A stretch of DNA of 64,000 nt, from assembly GCA_938014885.1 (NCBI GenBank), contig CALLQI010000018.1:310001-374000 (forward strand), given 5' to 3'. This stretch comes from an uncultured bacterium (lineage in GTDB: Bacteria; Planctomycetota; UBA8742; UBA2392). The position numbers and the translations under genes are program-made. Positions 31,897 to 41,020 of this stretch are shown here, piece by piece (the first letter of the stretch is position 1; each line of letters opens with the position of its first letter). Under the pieces are notes generated by a model. The model had not been told where the DNA came from and searched no databases. It saw only the letters and a list, made by a program, of their open reading frames with translations.

Positions 31897-33108
31897 ATGA
31901 CCATTGAACTGAAAGTACCCAGCCCCGGCGAATCGATCAGCGAAGTGATCATTGCCCAGTGGCTGAAGAAAGAAGGCGACACCGTCGCCCAGGACGAGAA
32001 CGTCGTCGAAATTGACTCCGAGAAGGCCACGCTCGAGGTGGGCGCGCCCCGCGCCGGCCGCATTTCGAAATTGCTCAAGAAAGACGGCGACACCGCCGCC
32101 GTGGGCGAGACGATTGCGCTGATCGAAGAATCCGGCGCAGCGCCGGCAAAAGCTCCTGCATCAGCCGCCGCGTCAGCCCAGGCCAAGGCCGACAAGCCTG
32201 TTGCCAAGGCCGCAACGCCTGCCGCCGCGCCGCATGTGATGCCCGCGGCCGCGCGTGCCGCCCACGACAAGGGTATTGACCCGTCAACAGTCAAAGGCAG
32301 CGGCCCCGGCGGCCGCGTGCTGAAAGAAGATGTCCTGAAGCAGGAATCTTCCAAGGAGCAACCCGTGACCAGCCAGCCAGCCCCGGCCGCGAAGCCCGCC
32401 GCGGGATTGCGTGAAACCGAAGTGGTGCGCATGACCACACTGCGCAAGCGCATCGCGCAGCGTCTGGTCGAGTCGCAGCAGACCGCGGCGATCCTGAGCA
32501 CCTTCAACGAAATCGACTTCAGCGCGCTGAACGCCCTGCGCGCCGAGTACAAAGAACCATTCGAAAAGCGCTACGGGATCAAGCTGGGCTTCATGAGCTT
32601 CTTCGTGAAGGCCGCCGTGGACGCGCTGAAGCTGGTGCCCGGCGTGAACGCGCGCATCGAAGGCGACAGCATCGTCTACCACAACTACTGCGACATCGGT
32701 GTGGCCGTAGGCGGCGGCAAGGGGCTGGTGGTGCCCGTGATCCGCAACGCGGAACGCCTGAGCTTTGCCGAGATCGAACAGACCATCGCCGACTTCGGCA
32801 AGCGCGCCAAGGACAACGCGATCCTGCCCGACGAAATGGCCGGCGGCACCTTCACGATCAGCAACGGCGGCATCTATGGCAGCCTGCTGAGCACGCCGAT
32901 CATCAACCCGCCCCAAAGCGGCATCCTCGGCATGCACGCGATCCAGGACCGCCCCGTGGCCCGCGACGGCCAGGTAGTGATCCGCCCGATGATGTACGTG
33001 GCCCTGAGCTACGACCACCGCCTCGTGGACGGCCGCGAAGCCGTAACCTTCCTGAAGCGAATCAAAGACTGCATCGAAAACCCAGCCCGCATGCTGATGG
33101 AAGTCTAA
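31897..33108 (+). CDS. sucB: 2-oxoglutarate dehydrogenase E2 (dihydrolipoamide succinyltransferase)
   Basis: 403 residues from the ATG of MTIELKVPSPGESI. Lipoyl domain 1-75 with the lipoylated Lys43 in DSEKATLEV; an Ala/Lys-rich linker; the E3-binding domain around residues 112-145 (AAHDKGIDPSTVKGSGPGGRV); and the acyltransferase domain with FTISNGGIYGSLLSTPIINPPQ and the catalytic motif DHRLVDGREAV. It transfers succinyl from E1 to CoA. It lies 14 nt upstream of lpd. Confidence 0.97.
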   Translation: MTIELKVPSPGESISEVIIAQWLKKEGDTVAQDENVVEIDSEKATLEVGAPRAGRISKLLKKDGDTAAVGETIALIEESGAAPAKAPASAAASAQAKADKPVAKAATPAAAPHVMPAAARAAHDKGIDPSTVKGSGPGGRVLKEDVLKQESSKEQPVTSQPAPAAKPAAGLRETEVVRMTTLRKRIAQRLVESQQTAAILSTFNEIDFSALNALRAEYKEPFEKRYGIKLGFMSFFVKAAVDALKLVPGVNARIEGDSIVYHNYCDIGVAVGGGKGLVVPVIRNAERLSFAEIEQTIADFGKRAKDNAILPDEMAGGTFTISNGGIYGSLLSTPIINPPQSGILGMHAIQDRPVARDGQVVIRPMMYVALSYDHRLVDGREAVTFLKRIKDCIENPARMLMEV

Positions 33109-33122
33109 ACCCCGGAGCCCGC

Positions 33123-34514
33123 ATGCCCGACACTTTCGACCTGATCATTATTGGTGCCGGCCCCGGTGGCTATGTGGCCGCGATTCGTGCGGCCCAGCTT
33201 GGGTGGAACGTTGCCTGCGTTGAGCGTGAGGCCGCGCTTGGTGGCACTTGCCTTCGTGTTGGCTGTATCCCGAGTAAGGCCTTGCTGGAAAGCAGCGAGA
33301 AGTTTGCTGAGACTCGCGACGACCTCAAGAAGCACGGCATCAAGGTCGGCGACGTGCAGCTTGACCTGCCCGCGATGATGAAGCGCAAGGACGCCACCGT
33401 CAGCGCGCTCACCAAGGGCATCGACGGTCTGTTCAAGAAGAACAAAATCACCCGCCTGCTCGGCCACGCCAGCTTTACGGCGCCGCATACGGTGGTGGTC
33501 AAGGCCGCCGACGGCGTTGAAACCGCGTACACCGCGAAAAAGTTCATCATTGCCACCGGCAGCGTGCCTTCGATGCTGCCCGGCATCGAAGCCGACGGCG
33601 ATTTCATTGGTGACAGCACGGCCGCGCTGAGTTACCCGGAAGTGCCGGAACACCTGGTGGTGATCGGCGCCGGCGTGATCGGGCTTGAGCTCGGCAGCGT
33701 GTGGGCGCGCCTTGGCAGCAAGGTCACGGTGCTTGAGTACCTCGACCACATCCTGCCCGGCATGGACAGCGAGATCAGCGCGGAGGCCCTGAAGGTGTTC
33801 AAGAAGCAGGGGCTCGAGTTCCACCTCGGCGTCAAAGTCACCGGTGCGACGCGCAAGAAGAAGAAGTGCGTCGTCACCGCCGAAGGCCGCGACCCCGTGG
33901 AATGCGACCGCGTACTGGTGGCCGTCGGGCGGCGCGCGAACACACAGAACCTCGGGCTTGAGCTTGCGGGCATCACGCCCAACAAGCGCGGGCAGATCGA
34001 AGTCAACGCGCACTTCCAGACGAGCACGCCGCACATCTACGCGATCGGCGACGTGATCCCCGGCCTGATGCTGGCCCACAAGGCCGAAGAAGAAGGCATC
34101 GCCGCCGTCGAGCATATCGTGAACGGTTACGGCCACGTGAACTACGACGCGATCCCGGGCGTGGTGTACACGCACCCCGAAATCGCCAGCGTCGGGCGCA
34201 CAGAGGAAGAGTTGAAGAAGGCCGGCATCGAGTACCGTGCGGGCAAGTTCAATTACATGGCCAACGGCCGCGCCAAGGCGCTGGGCGAAACCACCGGCTG
34301 GGTGAAGCTGCTGGCCGATGCCAGGACCGACCGGGTGCTGGGCGCGCACATCATCGGGGCCCGTGCCGGCGACTTGATCGCGGAGCTTGCGGTCTCGATC
34401 GAATTCGGCGCCAGCGCCGAAGACATCGCCCGCGCAAGCCACGCGCACCCCACACTGGCCGAAATCGTGAAAGAGGCCGCGATGGCAGTAGACGGCCGCG
34501 CGATCCACAGTTGA
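33123..34514 (+). CDS. lpdA: Dihydrolipoamide dehydrogenase (E3)
   Basis: 463 residues. FAD-binding GAGPGGYVAA at the N-terminus; redox disulfide GGTCLRVGCIPSK (Cys43, Cys48); NAD-binding VIGAGVIGLELGSVW; FAD second contact YAIGDV; and the C-terminal active-site His in SHAHPTLAE. It reoxidises the E2 lipoyl group with NAD. It is the third gene of the sucA-sucB-lpd set and probably serves other dehydrogenase complexes too. Confidence 0.97.
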   Translation: MPDTFDLIIIGAGPGGYVAAIRAAQLGWNVACVEREAALGGTCLRVGCIPSKALLESSEKFAETRDDLKKHGIKVGDVQLDLPAMMKRKDATVSALTKGIDGLFKKNKITRLLGHASFTAPHTVVVKAADGVETAYTAKKFIIATGSVPSMLPGIEADGDFIGDSTAALSYPEVPEHLVVIGAGVIGLELGSVWARLGSKVTVLEYLDHILPGMDSEISAEALKVFKKQGLEFHLGVKVTGATRKKKKCVVTAEGRDPVECDRVLVAVGRRANTQNLGLELAGITPNKRGQIEVNAHFQTSTPHIYAIGDVIPGLMLAHKAEEEGIAAVEHIVNGYGHVNYDAIPGVVYTHPEIASVGRTEEELKKAGIEYRAGKFNYMANGRAKALGETTGWVKLLADARTDRVLGAHIIGARAGDLIAELAVSIEFGASAEDIARASHAHPTLAEIVKEAAMAVDGRAIHS

Positions 34515-34774
34515 TGGTGCTGGGTTCAGGTCAGGGTCAGGGTTAGGTCAGGGTCAGGGTCTTGGCCGAGCAAGATCAGGCAGAGGGCAGACCTCCCGAA
34601 GCACGAAACACGAAACACCAAACACGAAGCACGAGGCACGAAGCACGAAACCCCAAGCCGCAGCCCCTACAACCCACAACCTAACCCCTACAATCTGCTG
34701 CCGATTCACGCGCTTGGATTCCCTTCTATAGTTGCCGCCCTTGTTGGCGTTTGTGCCGATGCCTTGGAGCTGCC
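34515..34774. repeat. Low-complexity intergenic tract after lpd
   Basis: 34520-34562 is a run of GGTCAGGGT/GGTTAGGT units on the plus strand, G-rich enough to suggest quadruplex potential. 34595-34650 is a run of GAAGCACGA/GAAACACCA 8-9-mers. 34655-34700 is C/A-rich (CCCCTACAACCC). The 3' end must hold the start signals of the DegT gene. No gene is seen. Confidence 0.75.
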
Positions 34775-35884
34775 ATGGGCGTACCTTTCCTTGACCTGAA
34801 GGCCCAGTTCGCGACTATCCGCGAAGACGTGCTGGCGCAGGTTGCGCGCGTTTTCGACGAGCAGGCCTTTGTGCTGGGCAAGTACGTCGAAGGCTTTGAG
34901 CAAGACGCCGCCCGCTACCTCGGCACCAAACACGCCATCGGCGTCAGCAACGGCAGCGACGCGCTGCTGCTCGCCCTCATGGCCGTCGGCATCAAGCCCG
35001 GCGACGAAGTGATCGTGCCCGCCTTCACCTTCTTTGCCACCGCCGGCGCTGTCGCGCGCCTCAACGCCAAGCCCGTCTTTTGCGACGTGGAAGAAGACAG
35101 CTTCAACATCGACCTGAAAGACGCCGCCAAACGCGTCACGCCACGCACCCGCGCGATCATCCCTGTTGACCTGTACGGACAATGCGCCGACATGGAAGGC
35201 GTGATGGACCTCGCCCGCGGCCACAACCTGGTCGTGATCGAAGACGCGGCCCAGGCCTTCGGCGCAACCCGCAACGGCAAGCAGGCCGGCACGTTTGCGC
35301 ACTACGGCTGCTACAGCTTCTACCCGACCAAAAACCTCGGCGGCGCCGGCGACGGCGGCATGATCGCCAGCGACGACGACGAACTGGCTGATCGCATCCG
35401 CCTGCTCCGCGTACATGGCGAGCGACCGCGCTACTACAACAAGCAAGTCGGCATCTGTGGCCGTCTTGACGCCCTGCAGGCCGTGGTGCTGCAGGTCAAG
35501 CTCAAGCACCTTGATGCCTGGAACAAGCGCCGCGCCGAAATCGCGGCCGCGTACAACCGCCACCTCGAAGGCAGCAAGGCGCTGACCCCGCCGGTGATGA
35601 AGGGCAACAGCCACATCTATCACCAGTACACGATCCGCGTCGGCGGCGGCAAACGCGACGCGCTGGCGGCGCACCTTGGCGGCAAGGGCATCGGCTGCGG
35701 CGTGTATTACCCCGTGCCGCTGCACCTGCAGGAATGCTTCCGCGAACACGGCGGCAAAAAGGGCGATCTGCCGGCCAGCGAAGCCCTGTGCGCCGAAGCG
35801 CTCAGCCTGCCGGTCTTCGACCAGATGACCGACGCGCAGGTCAAGGAAGTCGCCGACGCTGTGCTCAGCTTCCTGCGAGCATAA
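34775..35884 (+). CDS. DegT/DnrJ/EryC1/StrS-family PLP aminotransferase
   Basis: 369 residues from the ATG of MGVPFLDLKAQF; GGAG is 7 nt upstream. Family features: NGSDALLLAL, GDEVIVPAFTFFATAGAV, VDLYGQCADM, IEDAAQAFGA, the PLP lysine Lys186 in SFYPTKNLGGAGDGG, and VGICGRLDALQAVVLQVKL. These enzymes transaminate keto-sugars for cell-surface polysaccharides and glycoconjugates. The specific sugar cannot be read from the sequence, and no other sugar-nucleotide gene is nearby. It is followed 36 nt later by folC. Confidence 0.93.
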   Translation: MGVPFLDLKAQFATIREDVLAQVARVFDEQAFVLGKYVEGFEQDAARYLGTKHAIGVSNGSDALLLALMAVGIKPGDEVIVPAFTFFATAGAVARLNAKPVFCDVEEDSFNIDLKDAAKRVTPRTRAIIPVDLYGQCADMEGVMDLARGHNLVVIEDAAQAFGATRNGKQAGTFAHYGCYSFYPTKNLGGAGDGGMIASDDDELADRIRLLRVHGERPRYYNKQVGICGRLDALQAVVLQVKLKHLDAWNKRRAEIAAAYNRHLEGSKALTPPVMKGNSHIYHQYTIRVGGGKRDALAAHLGGKGIGCGVYYPVPLHLQECFREHGGKKGDLPASEALCAEALSLPVFDQMTDAQVKEVADAVLSFLRA

Positions 35885-35920
35885 AGCCGTTCATAAGCCA
35901 AGAGCCCCAGGCCCCACGCC

Positions 35921-37273
35921 ATGCCCACAGCCGTAGCCAACTTTGCCGACATGCTGGCCTACCTGAACCAGCACACCGATTACGAAAAGCAGCAGGGCGG
36001 CCGCACGCGCGACACGTTTGACCTTGAGCGCATGACGGAAGTGCTGAACCGGCTTGCGCGCCCTGACCTGAGCTACGCCAGCGCGCACATCGCGGGCACC
36101 AAGGGCAAGGGCAGCACCAGCCGCTACCTCGCGGCGCTGCTGCAAAGCCAGGGGCTGAAGGTGGGCCTGTTCACCAGCCCGCACCTGGAAAGGCTGACCC
36201 AGCGCATCGAGATCAACGGGCAGGAGATCAGCGAAGCGCGCATGGTGCAGGCGTTTCAGCCGATCGTGGACACACTTGCCGCCGAAAAGGCCGGCGCCAC
36301 CGACATGACGTTCTTTGAGCTGCTGACGCTGACCGCCATGGTCGCCTTCCAGCAGGCCGAGGTGGAAGTGGCGGTGTTCGAGGTCGGGCTTGGCGGGCGG
36401 CTTGACAGCACCAACGTGATCCAGCCGCTGGTCAGCGTGATTACCGAAATCGGCATCGACCACACCCGGCAGCTCGGCGACACGATCGACGAAATCGCGC
36501 GCGAGAAGGCCGGCATCATCAAGCCCGGCATTCCCGTGGTCTGCGGTGCCAACGACCCCGTGGCGCGGAGCGTGATCAGCTACACCGCGCGCGACATGGA
36601 GGCCCCGCTGCTCGAGTTCGGCAAGGACTACGCGATCCGCTGGCTGAACCGCAAGGGCCGCGACATCGTGTTCACCGCCGACATCCTGGGCAACCGTTAC
36701 GAAGACGTGCTGATCCACAGCCCCGCGCGCCACATGGCCGAAAACGCGGCCCACGCGCTGTGCGCGCTTGAGGTCATGGCCGGCACGCCCGACCTGTTCC
36801 CCGAAGGCGTGCCCCAGCGCGAACGCCTGCTGGACGCGCTGACCCGCACCGAACAACCCGGCCGCTTTGAAGTGTTCGAGGGCCGCCCGCTGCTGGTGAT
36901 CGACAGCTCGCACAACGAAATCAGCCTGAAGTCTGCAATGCAGACCGCGCGCGCCGTGTCGCCCGGCAAAGTAGTCTTGGTGTGCGGCATCGCCGCCGAC
37001 AAAGATGTGGAAGCGTGCAGCAGGGTCCTGGCTGAGGCCGCCGACGCCGCCGTGTTCACGCCCTATTACTCGGTGCGCAACGCCAAGCCGGAAGACCTGC
37101 TGCGGCTGTACGAAAAATTCGGCGGCAAACAGGGCAGCGTGGAAGAGCACCCCGAGGCCGCACTGGAAGAGGCATTGGCGCAGGCGGGTGAAGACGGGCT
37201 CGTGCTGGTGACGGGATCAACCTATCTTGCGGGGCTGTTGCGCCCCTCGGCAGTGGAATACGCGGGAAGCTGA
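35921..37273 (+). CDS. folC: Folylpolyglutamate synthase / dihydrofolate synthase
   Basis: 450 residues. It has the ATP-binding motif HIAGTKGKGSTSRYLAALLQ, FTSPHLERLTQRIEINGQ, the Mur-ligase-like FEVGLGGRLDSTNVI, IDHTRQLGDTIDEIAREKAGIIKPGIPVV, and the C-terminal LVIDSSHNEISL and CGIAADKD. It adds glutamate to folate, and in many bacteria also to dihydropteroate. The stop is one base before the xseB start, so the genes are coupled. Confidence 0.95.
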   Translation: MPTAVANFADMLAYLNQHTDYEKQQGGRTRDTFDLERMTEVLNRLARPDLSYASAHIAGTKGKGSTSRYLAALLQSQGLKVGLFTSPHLERLTQRIEINGQEISEARMVQAFQPIVDTLAAEKAGATDMTFFELLTLTAMVAFQQAEVEVAVFEVGLGGRLDSTNVIQPLVSVITEIGIDHTRQLGDTIDEIAREKAGIIKPGIPVVCGANDPVARSVISYTARDMEAPLLEFGKDYAIRWLNRKGRDIVFTADILGNRYEDVLIHSPARHMAENAAHALCALEVMAGTPDLFPEGVPQRERLLDALTRTEQPGRFEVFEGRPLLVIDSSHNEISLKSAMQTARAVSPGKVVLVCGIAADKDVEACSRVLAEAADAAVFTPYYSVRNAKPEDLLRLYEKFGGKQGSVEEHPEAALEEALAQAGEDGLVLVTGSTYLAGLLRPSAVEYAGS

Positions 37274-37274
37274 C

Positions 37275-37538
37275 ATGGCGAAGAAGAAGGAAGAAGGCGA
37301 ACGCTTCGATGAATTGGTGGCGCAGGTTGAAACCGCGCTGAACCAGCTCGAGAGCGGCGACCTGCCGCTGGAAGAGGCCCTCAAGAAGTATGAAGAGGGC
37401 GTGGGTGCCCTGCGCCGCTGCTTCACGATCCTGAAGCAGGCCGAAAAGAAGGTGCAGCAACTGAGCGAACGCGAAGGCACCGAAACCACCGACTTCGAAG
37501 AACCAGCCGAAGAAGGCGAGAAGAAGAAGCTGTTCTGA
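37275..37538 (+). CDS. xseB: Exodeoxyribonuclease VII small subunit
   Basis: 87 residues from the ATG of MAKKKEEG; earlier in-frame starts lie inside folC. FDELVAQVETALNQLESGDLPLEEALKKYEEGVGALRRCF is the XseB helical-hairpin signature (F..al..LE.IV..lE.g.lsLeeSl..fe.G..l...c). The C-terminus is acidic and then Lys-rich. It partners XseA, which is not in this window. Confidence 0.93.
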   Translation: MAKKKEEGERFDELVAQVETALNQLESGDLPLEEALKKYEEGVGALRRCFTILKQAEKKVQQLSEREGTETTDFEEPAEEGEKKKLF

Positions 37539-37735
37539 AGGTTGATGGTTGATGGTCGATGGTTCGGTCAGGAGTTTGAAGGTCTGGTCAGGGGTTGAGG
37601 TCAAGAATCAAGAACGGCAAGGCTCACGTTCCCTACCACCAGCTTCCGGACACAAAGCACCGGGCACTGAGCACCGAGCACCGCATCCGCCCCCCGTGTT
37701 GTCCCTGCATCCTTTGCCCGTTACATTGATGCCAT
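37539..37735. repeat. Low-complexity tract between xseB and tRNA-Pro
   Basis: 37538-37566 has GGTTGATGG/GGTCGATGG units; 37655-37685 has GAGCACCG/GGGCACTG units, the reverse-complement style of the 23670 tract. The remainder, 37690-37735, lies directly before the tRNA and probably holds its promoter. No gene is seen. Confidence 0.7.
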
Positions 37736-37812
37736 CGGGGCGTAGCTCAGCCTGGTAGAGCGCCACGTTTGGGACGTGGAAGCCGCAGGTTCAAATCCTG
37801 TCGCCCCGACCA
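37736..37812 (+). tRNA. tRNA-Pro (anticodon TGG)
   Basis: A 77-nt cloverleaf with encoded CCA. The acceptor stem CGGGGCG pairs perfectly with CGCCCCG. The anticodon stem CCACG/CGTGG encloses the loop TTTGGGA, giving anticodon TGG at positions 34-36, which reads CCA and other CCN Pro codons. The T-loop GTTCAAATC is standard. A hairpin terminator follows 7 nt later. Confidence 0.97.
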
Positions 37813-37819
37813 ACCTTCC

Positions 37820-37841
37820 GGACCGGCCCACGGGCCGGTCC
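37820..37841 (+). terminator. Intrinsic terminator after tRNA-Pro
   Basis: Stem GGACCGGCC / GGCCGGTCC (9 bp) with a 4-nt loop, followed by TTTC. It lies immediately downstream of the tRNA. Confidence 0.75.
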
Positions 37842-37871
37842 TTTCACTGCCGCGCGACGTACACTGCTGCC

Positions 37872-38321
37872 ATGGCCGCCACCATCCGCCACGCCGTTGA
37901 ATCCGACCTGCCCGCTCTGCGCCCGCTGCTGGAGCAGCTTGGCTATCCGCTGGATGCCGCGACGCTGCTTGCGCGCTTTCGCGCATTTGCCGACGCGCGC
38001 GGCGTAACCCTGTTGGCCTTGACCGGCGATCGCGTCGTCGGCCTTGCGTCCGCTATCGCGAGACCGGATCTGCTGACCCCGACGCTGGCCGAGTTGCAGG
38101 GGCTGGTGGTCGCGCCTGAGCTGCGAGGCGGCGGCATCGGCGCCAAGCTGCTGGCCGCTGTGGAAGCCTGGGCGCGCGATGCCGGCCTGGCCGGCATCAC
38201 CGTCGGCACCCGCGTAGAGCGCGAACGCGCCCACAAGTTCTATGAGGCCAACGGCTACGTGCTCGCCAAGCAGTGGCGCGTCTATCGCAAACAGTTCGGC
38301 CACACGGGGGCGGAGGCCTGA
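37872..38321 (+). CDS. GNAT-family N-acetyltransferase
   Basis: 149 residues from the ATG of MAATIRHAVESD; in-frame extensions upstream run into the tRNA. IRHAVESDLPALRPLLEQLGYP opens a GNAT domain, and LQGLVVAPELRGGGIGAKLLAAVEAWA is the acetyl-CoA-binding motif A (V.p..RG.GiG..Ll). HKFYEANGYVLAKQW is motif B. The substrate is unknown. The stop overlaps the dtd start (TGATG), so the two are coupled. Confidence 0.92.
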   Translation: MAATIRHAVESDLPALRPLLEQLGYPLDAATLLARFRAFADARGVTLLALTGDRVVGLASAIARPDLLTPTLAELQGLVVAPELRGGGIGAKLLAAVEAWARDAGLAGITVGTRVERERAHKFYEANGYVLAKQWRVYRKQFGHTGAEA

Positions 38322-38761
38322 TGCGCATCCTGTTGCAGCGAGTGTCGCGCGCGAGCGTGACGGTGGACGGCCGCGTGACCGGCAGCATCGGGCGCGGGCT
38401 GCTGTTGCTGGTGGGGATTCGCGAGGGCGATACCGAGGCACAAGCGGCGTGGCTGGCGCAAAAGGTCGCGCAGATTCGCGTGTTCCCGGACACCCACGGC
38501 AAAATGAACCTGAGCGTGCAGGACATCGACGGCGGGCTGCTGGCCGTCAGCCAGTTCACACTGTTTGCCGACACCAGCCGTGGCAACCGGCCCAGCTACA
38601 TTGAGGCCGCACGACCCGAAGTCGCCCAGCCGCTGTTCGGGCAGTTCTGCAAGCTGCTGTCGGAAGTCGCAGCGCGCCCCGTGGCAACAGGCGTGTTCGG
38701 CGCGCACATGGATGTGGAGTCGGTGAACGACGGCCCGGTCACGATCCTGCTGGAACGCTGA
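38321..38761 (+). CDS. dtd: D-aminoacyl-tRNA deacylase
   Basis: 146 residues from the ATG overlapping the GNAT stop. MRILLQRVSRASVTVDG, GLLLLVGI, KVAQIRVFPD..GKMNLSVQDI, SQFTLFADTSRGNRPSY (the SQFTL catalytic motif), and the C-terminal VATGVFGAHMDVESVNDGPVTI with the NxGPVT-type motif as NDGPVT. It removes D-amino acids from tRNA. The gene converges on radA with one base between the stops. Confidence 0.96.
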   Translation: MRILLQRVSRASVTVDGRVTGSIGRGLLLLVGIREGDTEAQAAWLAQKVAQIRVFPDTHGKMNLSVQDIDGGLLAVSQFTLFADTSRGNRPSYIEAARPEVAQPLFGQFCKLLSEVAARPVATGVFGAHMDVESVNDGPVTILLER

Positions 38762-38762
38762 T

Positions 38763-40139
38763 TCAACTGACTAGGTAAAAGCGCTCGAGCCCTTCGCGGA
38801 TGCTGCTGATCTGGTGCAGTTTAAAGCCTTCCGGCGTGCGGATGTTGTGGCCCTTGAGGCGCGGCACCACCGCCTGCGTGAACCCCAGCTTCGACGCTTC
38901 ATCCAGCCGCTGCTGCATCAGGTTGCTGCTGCGGATTTCGCCGCCCAGGCCCACTTCGCCGATGAACACTGTGGCCGGCGGCAGCTTTACTTCGCTGGCG
39001 CTGCTGGCCACGGCAAAACATGTCGCGAGGTCTGAGGCCGGCTCTTCCACCATCACGCCGCCGACTACGTTCAGGTAGCACTCAAGCTGGCTCAGCTTCA
39101 CGCCACCCCGCCGCTCAAGCACCGCCAGCAGCATGTGCGCCCGGTTCTGGTCCAGGCCTGTGAAGCGGCGGCGCGGGCTGCTCAGCGGGCTGGGGCTCAC
39201 CAGCGCCTGCACTTCCACCAGCAGCACGCGCGTGCCCTCGGCGGCGGGCAGAATCGCGCAGCCGCTGCGGGTGTTGTCGTATTCATCAAGGAACACCTTG
39301 CTGGCGTTCTCGACCTCGATCAGCCCTTCCTGCCGCATTTCAAAGACGCCCAGCTCGCCGGTGCTGCCGAAGCGGTTCTTGCTCGCCCGCAGCAGCCGGT
39401 ACGCCTGAAACTTCTCGCCCTCGAAGTTGAGCACCGTGTCCACCATGTGCTCCAGCGTGCGCGGGCCGGCCACAGTGCCTTCTTTGGTGACGTGGCCGAC
39501 GAGGATCACGGGCATGTTCAGTGACTTGGCCTGCATGATGATTCCGGCCGCACACTCGCGGACTTGCCCGACGCTGCCGGGGGCGCTGGGCAGCTCGGAG
39601 TCATACAGGGTCTGTACGCTGTCGACGATGCAGAGTGCTGGCTCAAGTTCCTTGATGTGATTGCGGATCGCGTCGAGGCTGGTTTCGGCCACGACGAACA
39701 GTTCGTTGGCGAGGCAGCTCAGGCGCTCAGCGCGTAGTTTGATTTGCTCGGCGCTTTCTTCGCCGGTCACATACAGCACCGGTTTGCCGTGGCGCGTGGC
39801 GAAGCGGTGCGCGGCCTGCAACGTCAGCGTGCTCTTGCCGATGCCGGGGTCGCCCGCGAGCAGTACAGCACTGCCCGGCACAAAGCCGCCGCCCAGCACG
39901 CGGTCAAATTCATGAATTCCCGTGGGCACACGAGACGCCGCCAGCGGCGTGACTTCGCCAATGCGCTGCGGCTTGCCGGGCGCGTTCAAGGCCGCGCGGC
40001 GCGAGGGCTTGGCGTGCGCGGTGTCGAGTTCTTCGACAAAGGTGTTCCAGGCCCCGCAGGCAGGGCAGCGCCCCAGCCATTTGGGCGAGTTGTGGCCGCA
40101 CTCGCGGCACGCAAACACCAGTTTCGCCTTCTTGGCCAT
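38763..40139 (-). CDS. radA: DNA repair protein RadA
   Basis: 458 residues. A C4 zinc finger at the N-terminus (Cys11, Cys14, Cys25, Cys28), Walker A GDPGIGKSTL, Walker B-like ALCIVDSVQTLYD, the RadA-specific motif KNRFGSTGELGVFEM, and a C-terminal Lon-like domain (VFIGEVGLGGEIR, EASKLGFTQAVVPR). It promotes branch migration in recombinational repair. Its promoter lies in the 317-bp hairpin-rich gap upstream. Confidence 0.97.
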   Translation of the reverse strand: MAKKAKLVFACRECGHNSPKWLGRCPACGAWNTFVEELDTAHAKPSRRAALNAPGKPQRIGEVTPLAASRVPTGIHEFDRVLGGGFVPGSAVLLAGDPGIGKSTLTLQAAHRFATRHGKPVLYVTGEESAEQIKLRAERLSCLANELFVVAETSLDAIRNHIKELEPALCIVDSVQTLYDSELPSAPGSVGQVRECAAGIIMQAKSLNMPVILVGHVTKEGTVAGPRTLEHMVDTVLNFEGEKFQAYRLLRASKNRFGSTGELGVFEMRQEGLIEVENASKVFLDEYDNTRSGCAILPAAEGTRVLLVEVQALVSPSPLSSPRRRFTGLDQNRAHMLLAVLERRGGVKLSQLECYLNVVGGVMVEEPASDLATCFAVASSASEVKLPPATVFIGEVGLGGEIRSSNLMQQRLDEASKLGFTQAVVPRLKGHNIRTPEGFKLHQISSIREGLERFYLVS

Positions 40140-40456
40140 GGCGTCATGGTCAATGGTTAACGTTTGATGGTCAATGGTGCGAGGCAGCGCCCCTACGGGG
40201 CGCTGAAGTTCTGGCGACCATGTTACCCATGGCTAAAGCCGTGGGCTAAGCTCCTTGGCCCCTTCGGGGCCATCATTGATGGGCGGATTTTTTAGTCCCA
40301 CGTTTGATGCCGTGGGCTGGTTTGTTGGCCCCTGCGGGGCCGTATGCTTCACACGCTAACGTGGCGTCGGCCTCCAGCCGATGCCACGCACTTCGCTGAT
40401 GTGGCGATTGGCGTTCGGGGGTTGCGGTTCTTAGGTGTTTAGTAGGGACCTGCTTG
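40140..40456. repeat. Gene-free gap with a series of GC hairpins
   Basis: Hairpins in order: GCGCCCC-TAC-GGGGCGC at about 40188-40204; CCCATGGC-type at 40226-40245; GGCCCC-TTC-GGGGCC at 40257-40271; CCCACG...CGTGGG at 40297-40316; GGCCCC-TGC-GGGGCC at 40327-40341; and CGTGGCGTCGGC / GCCGATGCCACG at 40360-40388. A GATGGTCAATGG-type short repeat sits at 40140-40175. The related CCCCTGCGGGG occurs at about 11969. No gene is seen. Confidence 0.75.
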
Positions 40457-41020
40457 CTATGGGTTGCGGGACCAGAGGCCTAGTTTTTCGCGTTTAGCGC
40501 GGGTTTCGGCTTCTCGCATGGAATCGCGCAGGCGGGAGTCTTCGATTTCATTGAGGTTGCGGATGCGCACCAGGCCCTTGCTGAGCATGGCCATGTTCAC
40601 GAGCACGTAGCCGTTGGGCACGGGCTGCTGAGTCTCTTCATCATAGGCGCGCAGATACACGAGCCCGAAGATCACCGGCGCGTCCAGCCTCGAATCTAGC
40701 GACGGCTTGATGAAAATCTCGTCCTCGGCGGCCAGGAAGCGCGCCATCCACTCTTGGCATTCCGCGTACGTGTTGGGGGCCTCTTTCTCAGGCAGGCCTT
40801 CCACGCCTAGCAGGCGAATCTCGCGCTCGGTCGGCTTGTCGCCGTTGACGATAATCGTGTGCGGCGGCACCAGCCTGGTCGGGCGGCCCACGATGCGGCC
40901 GTAGCTGTCCACGACCAGGTCGGTCTCCAGGGTGGACTTGCCGATCGGGTTGCCTTTGTCGTCGGTGGTGACGCAACCGGCGCAGATCAGCAAAAGCGTA
41001 ATGGCGAGTGCGAGTTTCAT
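40457..41020 (-). CDS. Lipoprotein with a staphylococcal-nuclease-like domain
   Basis: 187 residues from the ATG of MKLALAITLLLICAGCVTT, a lipoprotein signal with lipobox CAGC (Cys at about 16). The body has IRLLGVEGLPE, YAECQEWMARFLAAEDEIFIK, a central LVYLRAY, LVNMAMLSKGLVRI and the C-terminal EAETRAKREKLGLW, which follow the SNase/TNase pattern (R.....D.PE; G.VN..lv..G.a; ...A...glW). The Asp of the usual RLxxIDxPE is Glu or missing, so nuclease activity is uncertain. Confidence 0.7.
   Translation of the reverse strand: MKLALAITLLLICAGCVTTDDKGNPIGKSTLETDLVVDSYGRIVGRPTRLVPPHTIIVNGDKPTEREIRLLGVEGLPEKEAPNTYAECQEWMARFLAAEDEIFIKPSLDSRLDAPVIFGLVYLRAYDEETQQPVPNGYVLVNMAMLSKGLVRIRNLNEIEDSRLRDSMREAETRAKREKLGLWSRNP

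Noticed and set aside
37776..37871. Longer start for the GNAT enzyme
   Set aside because: It would begin inside the tRNA-Pro gene and its terminator.
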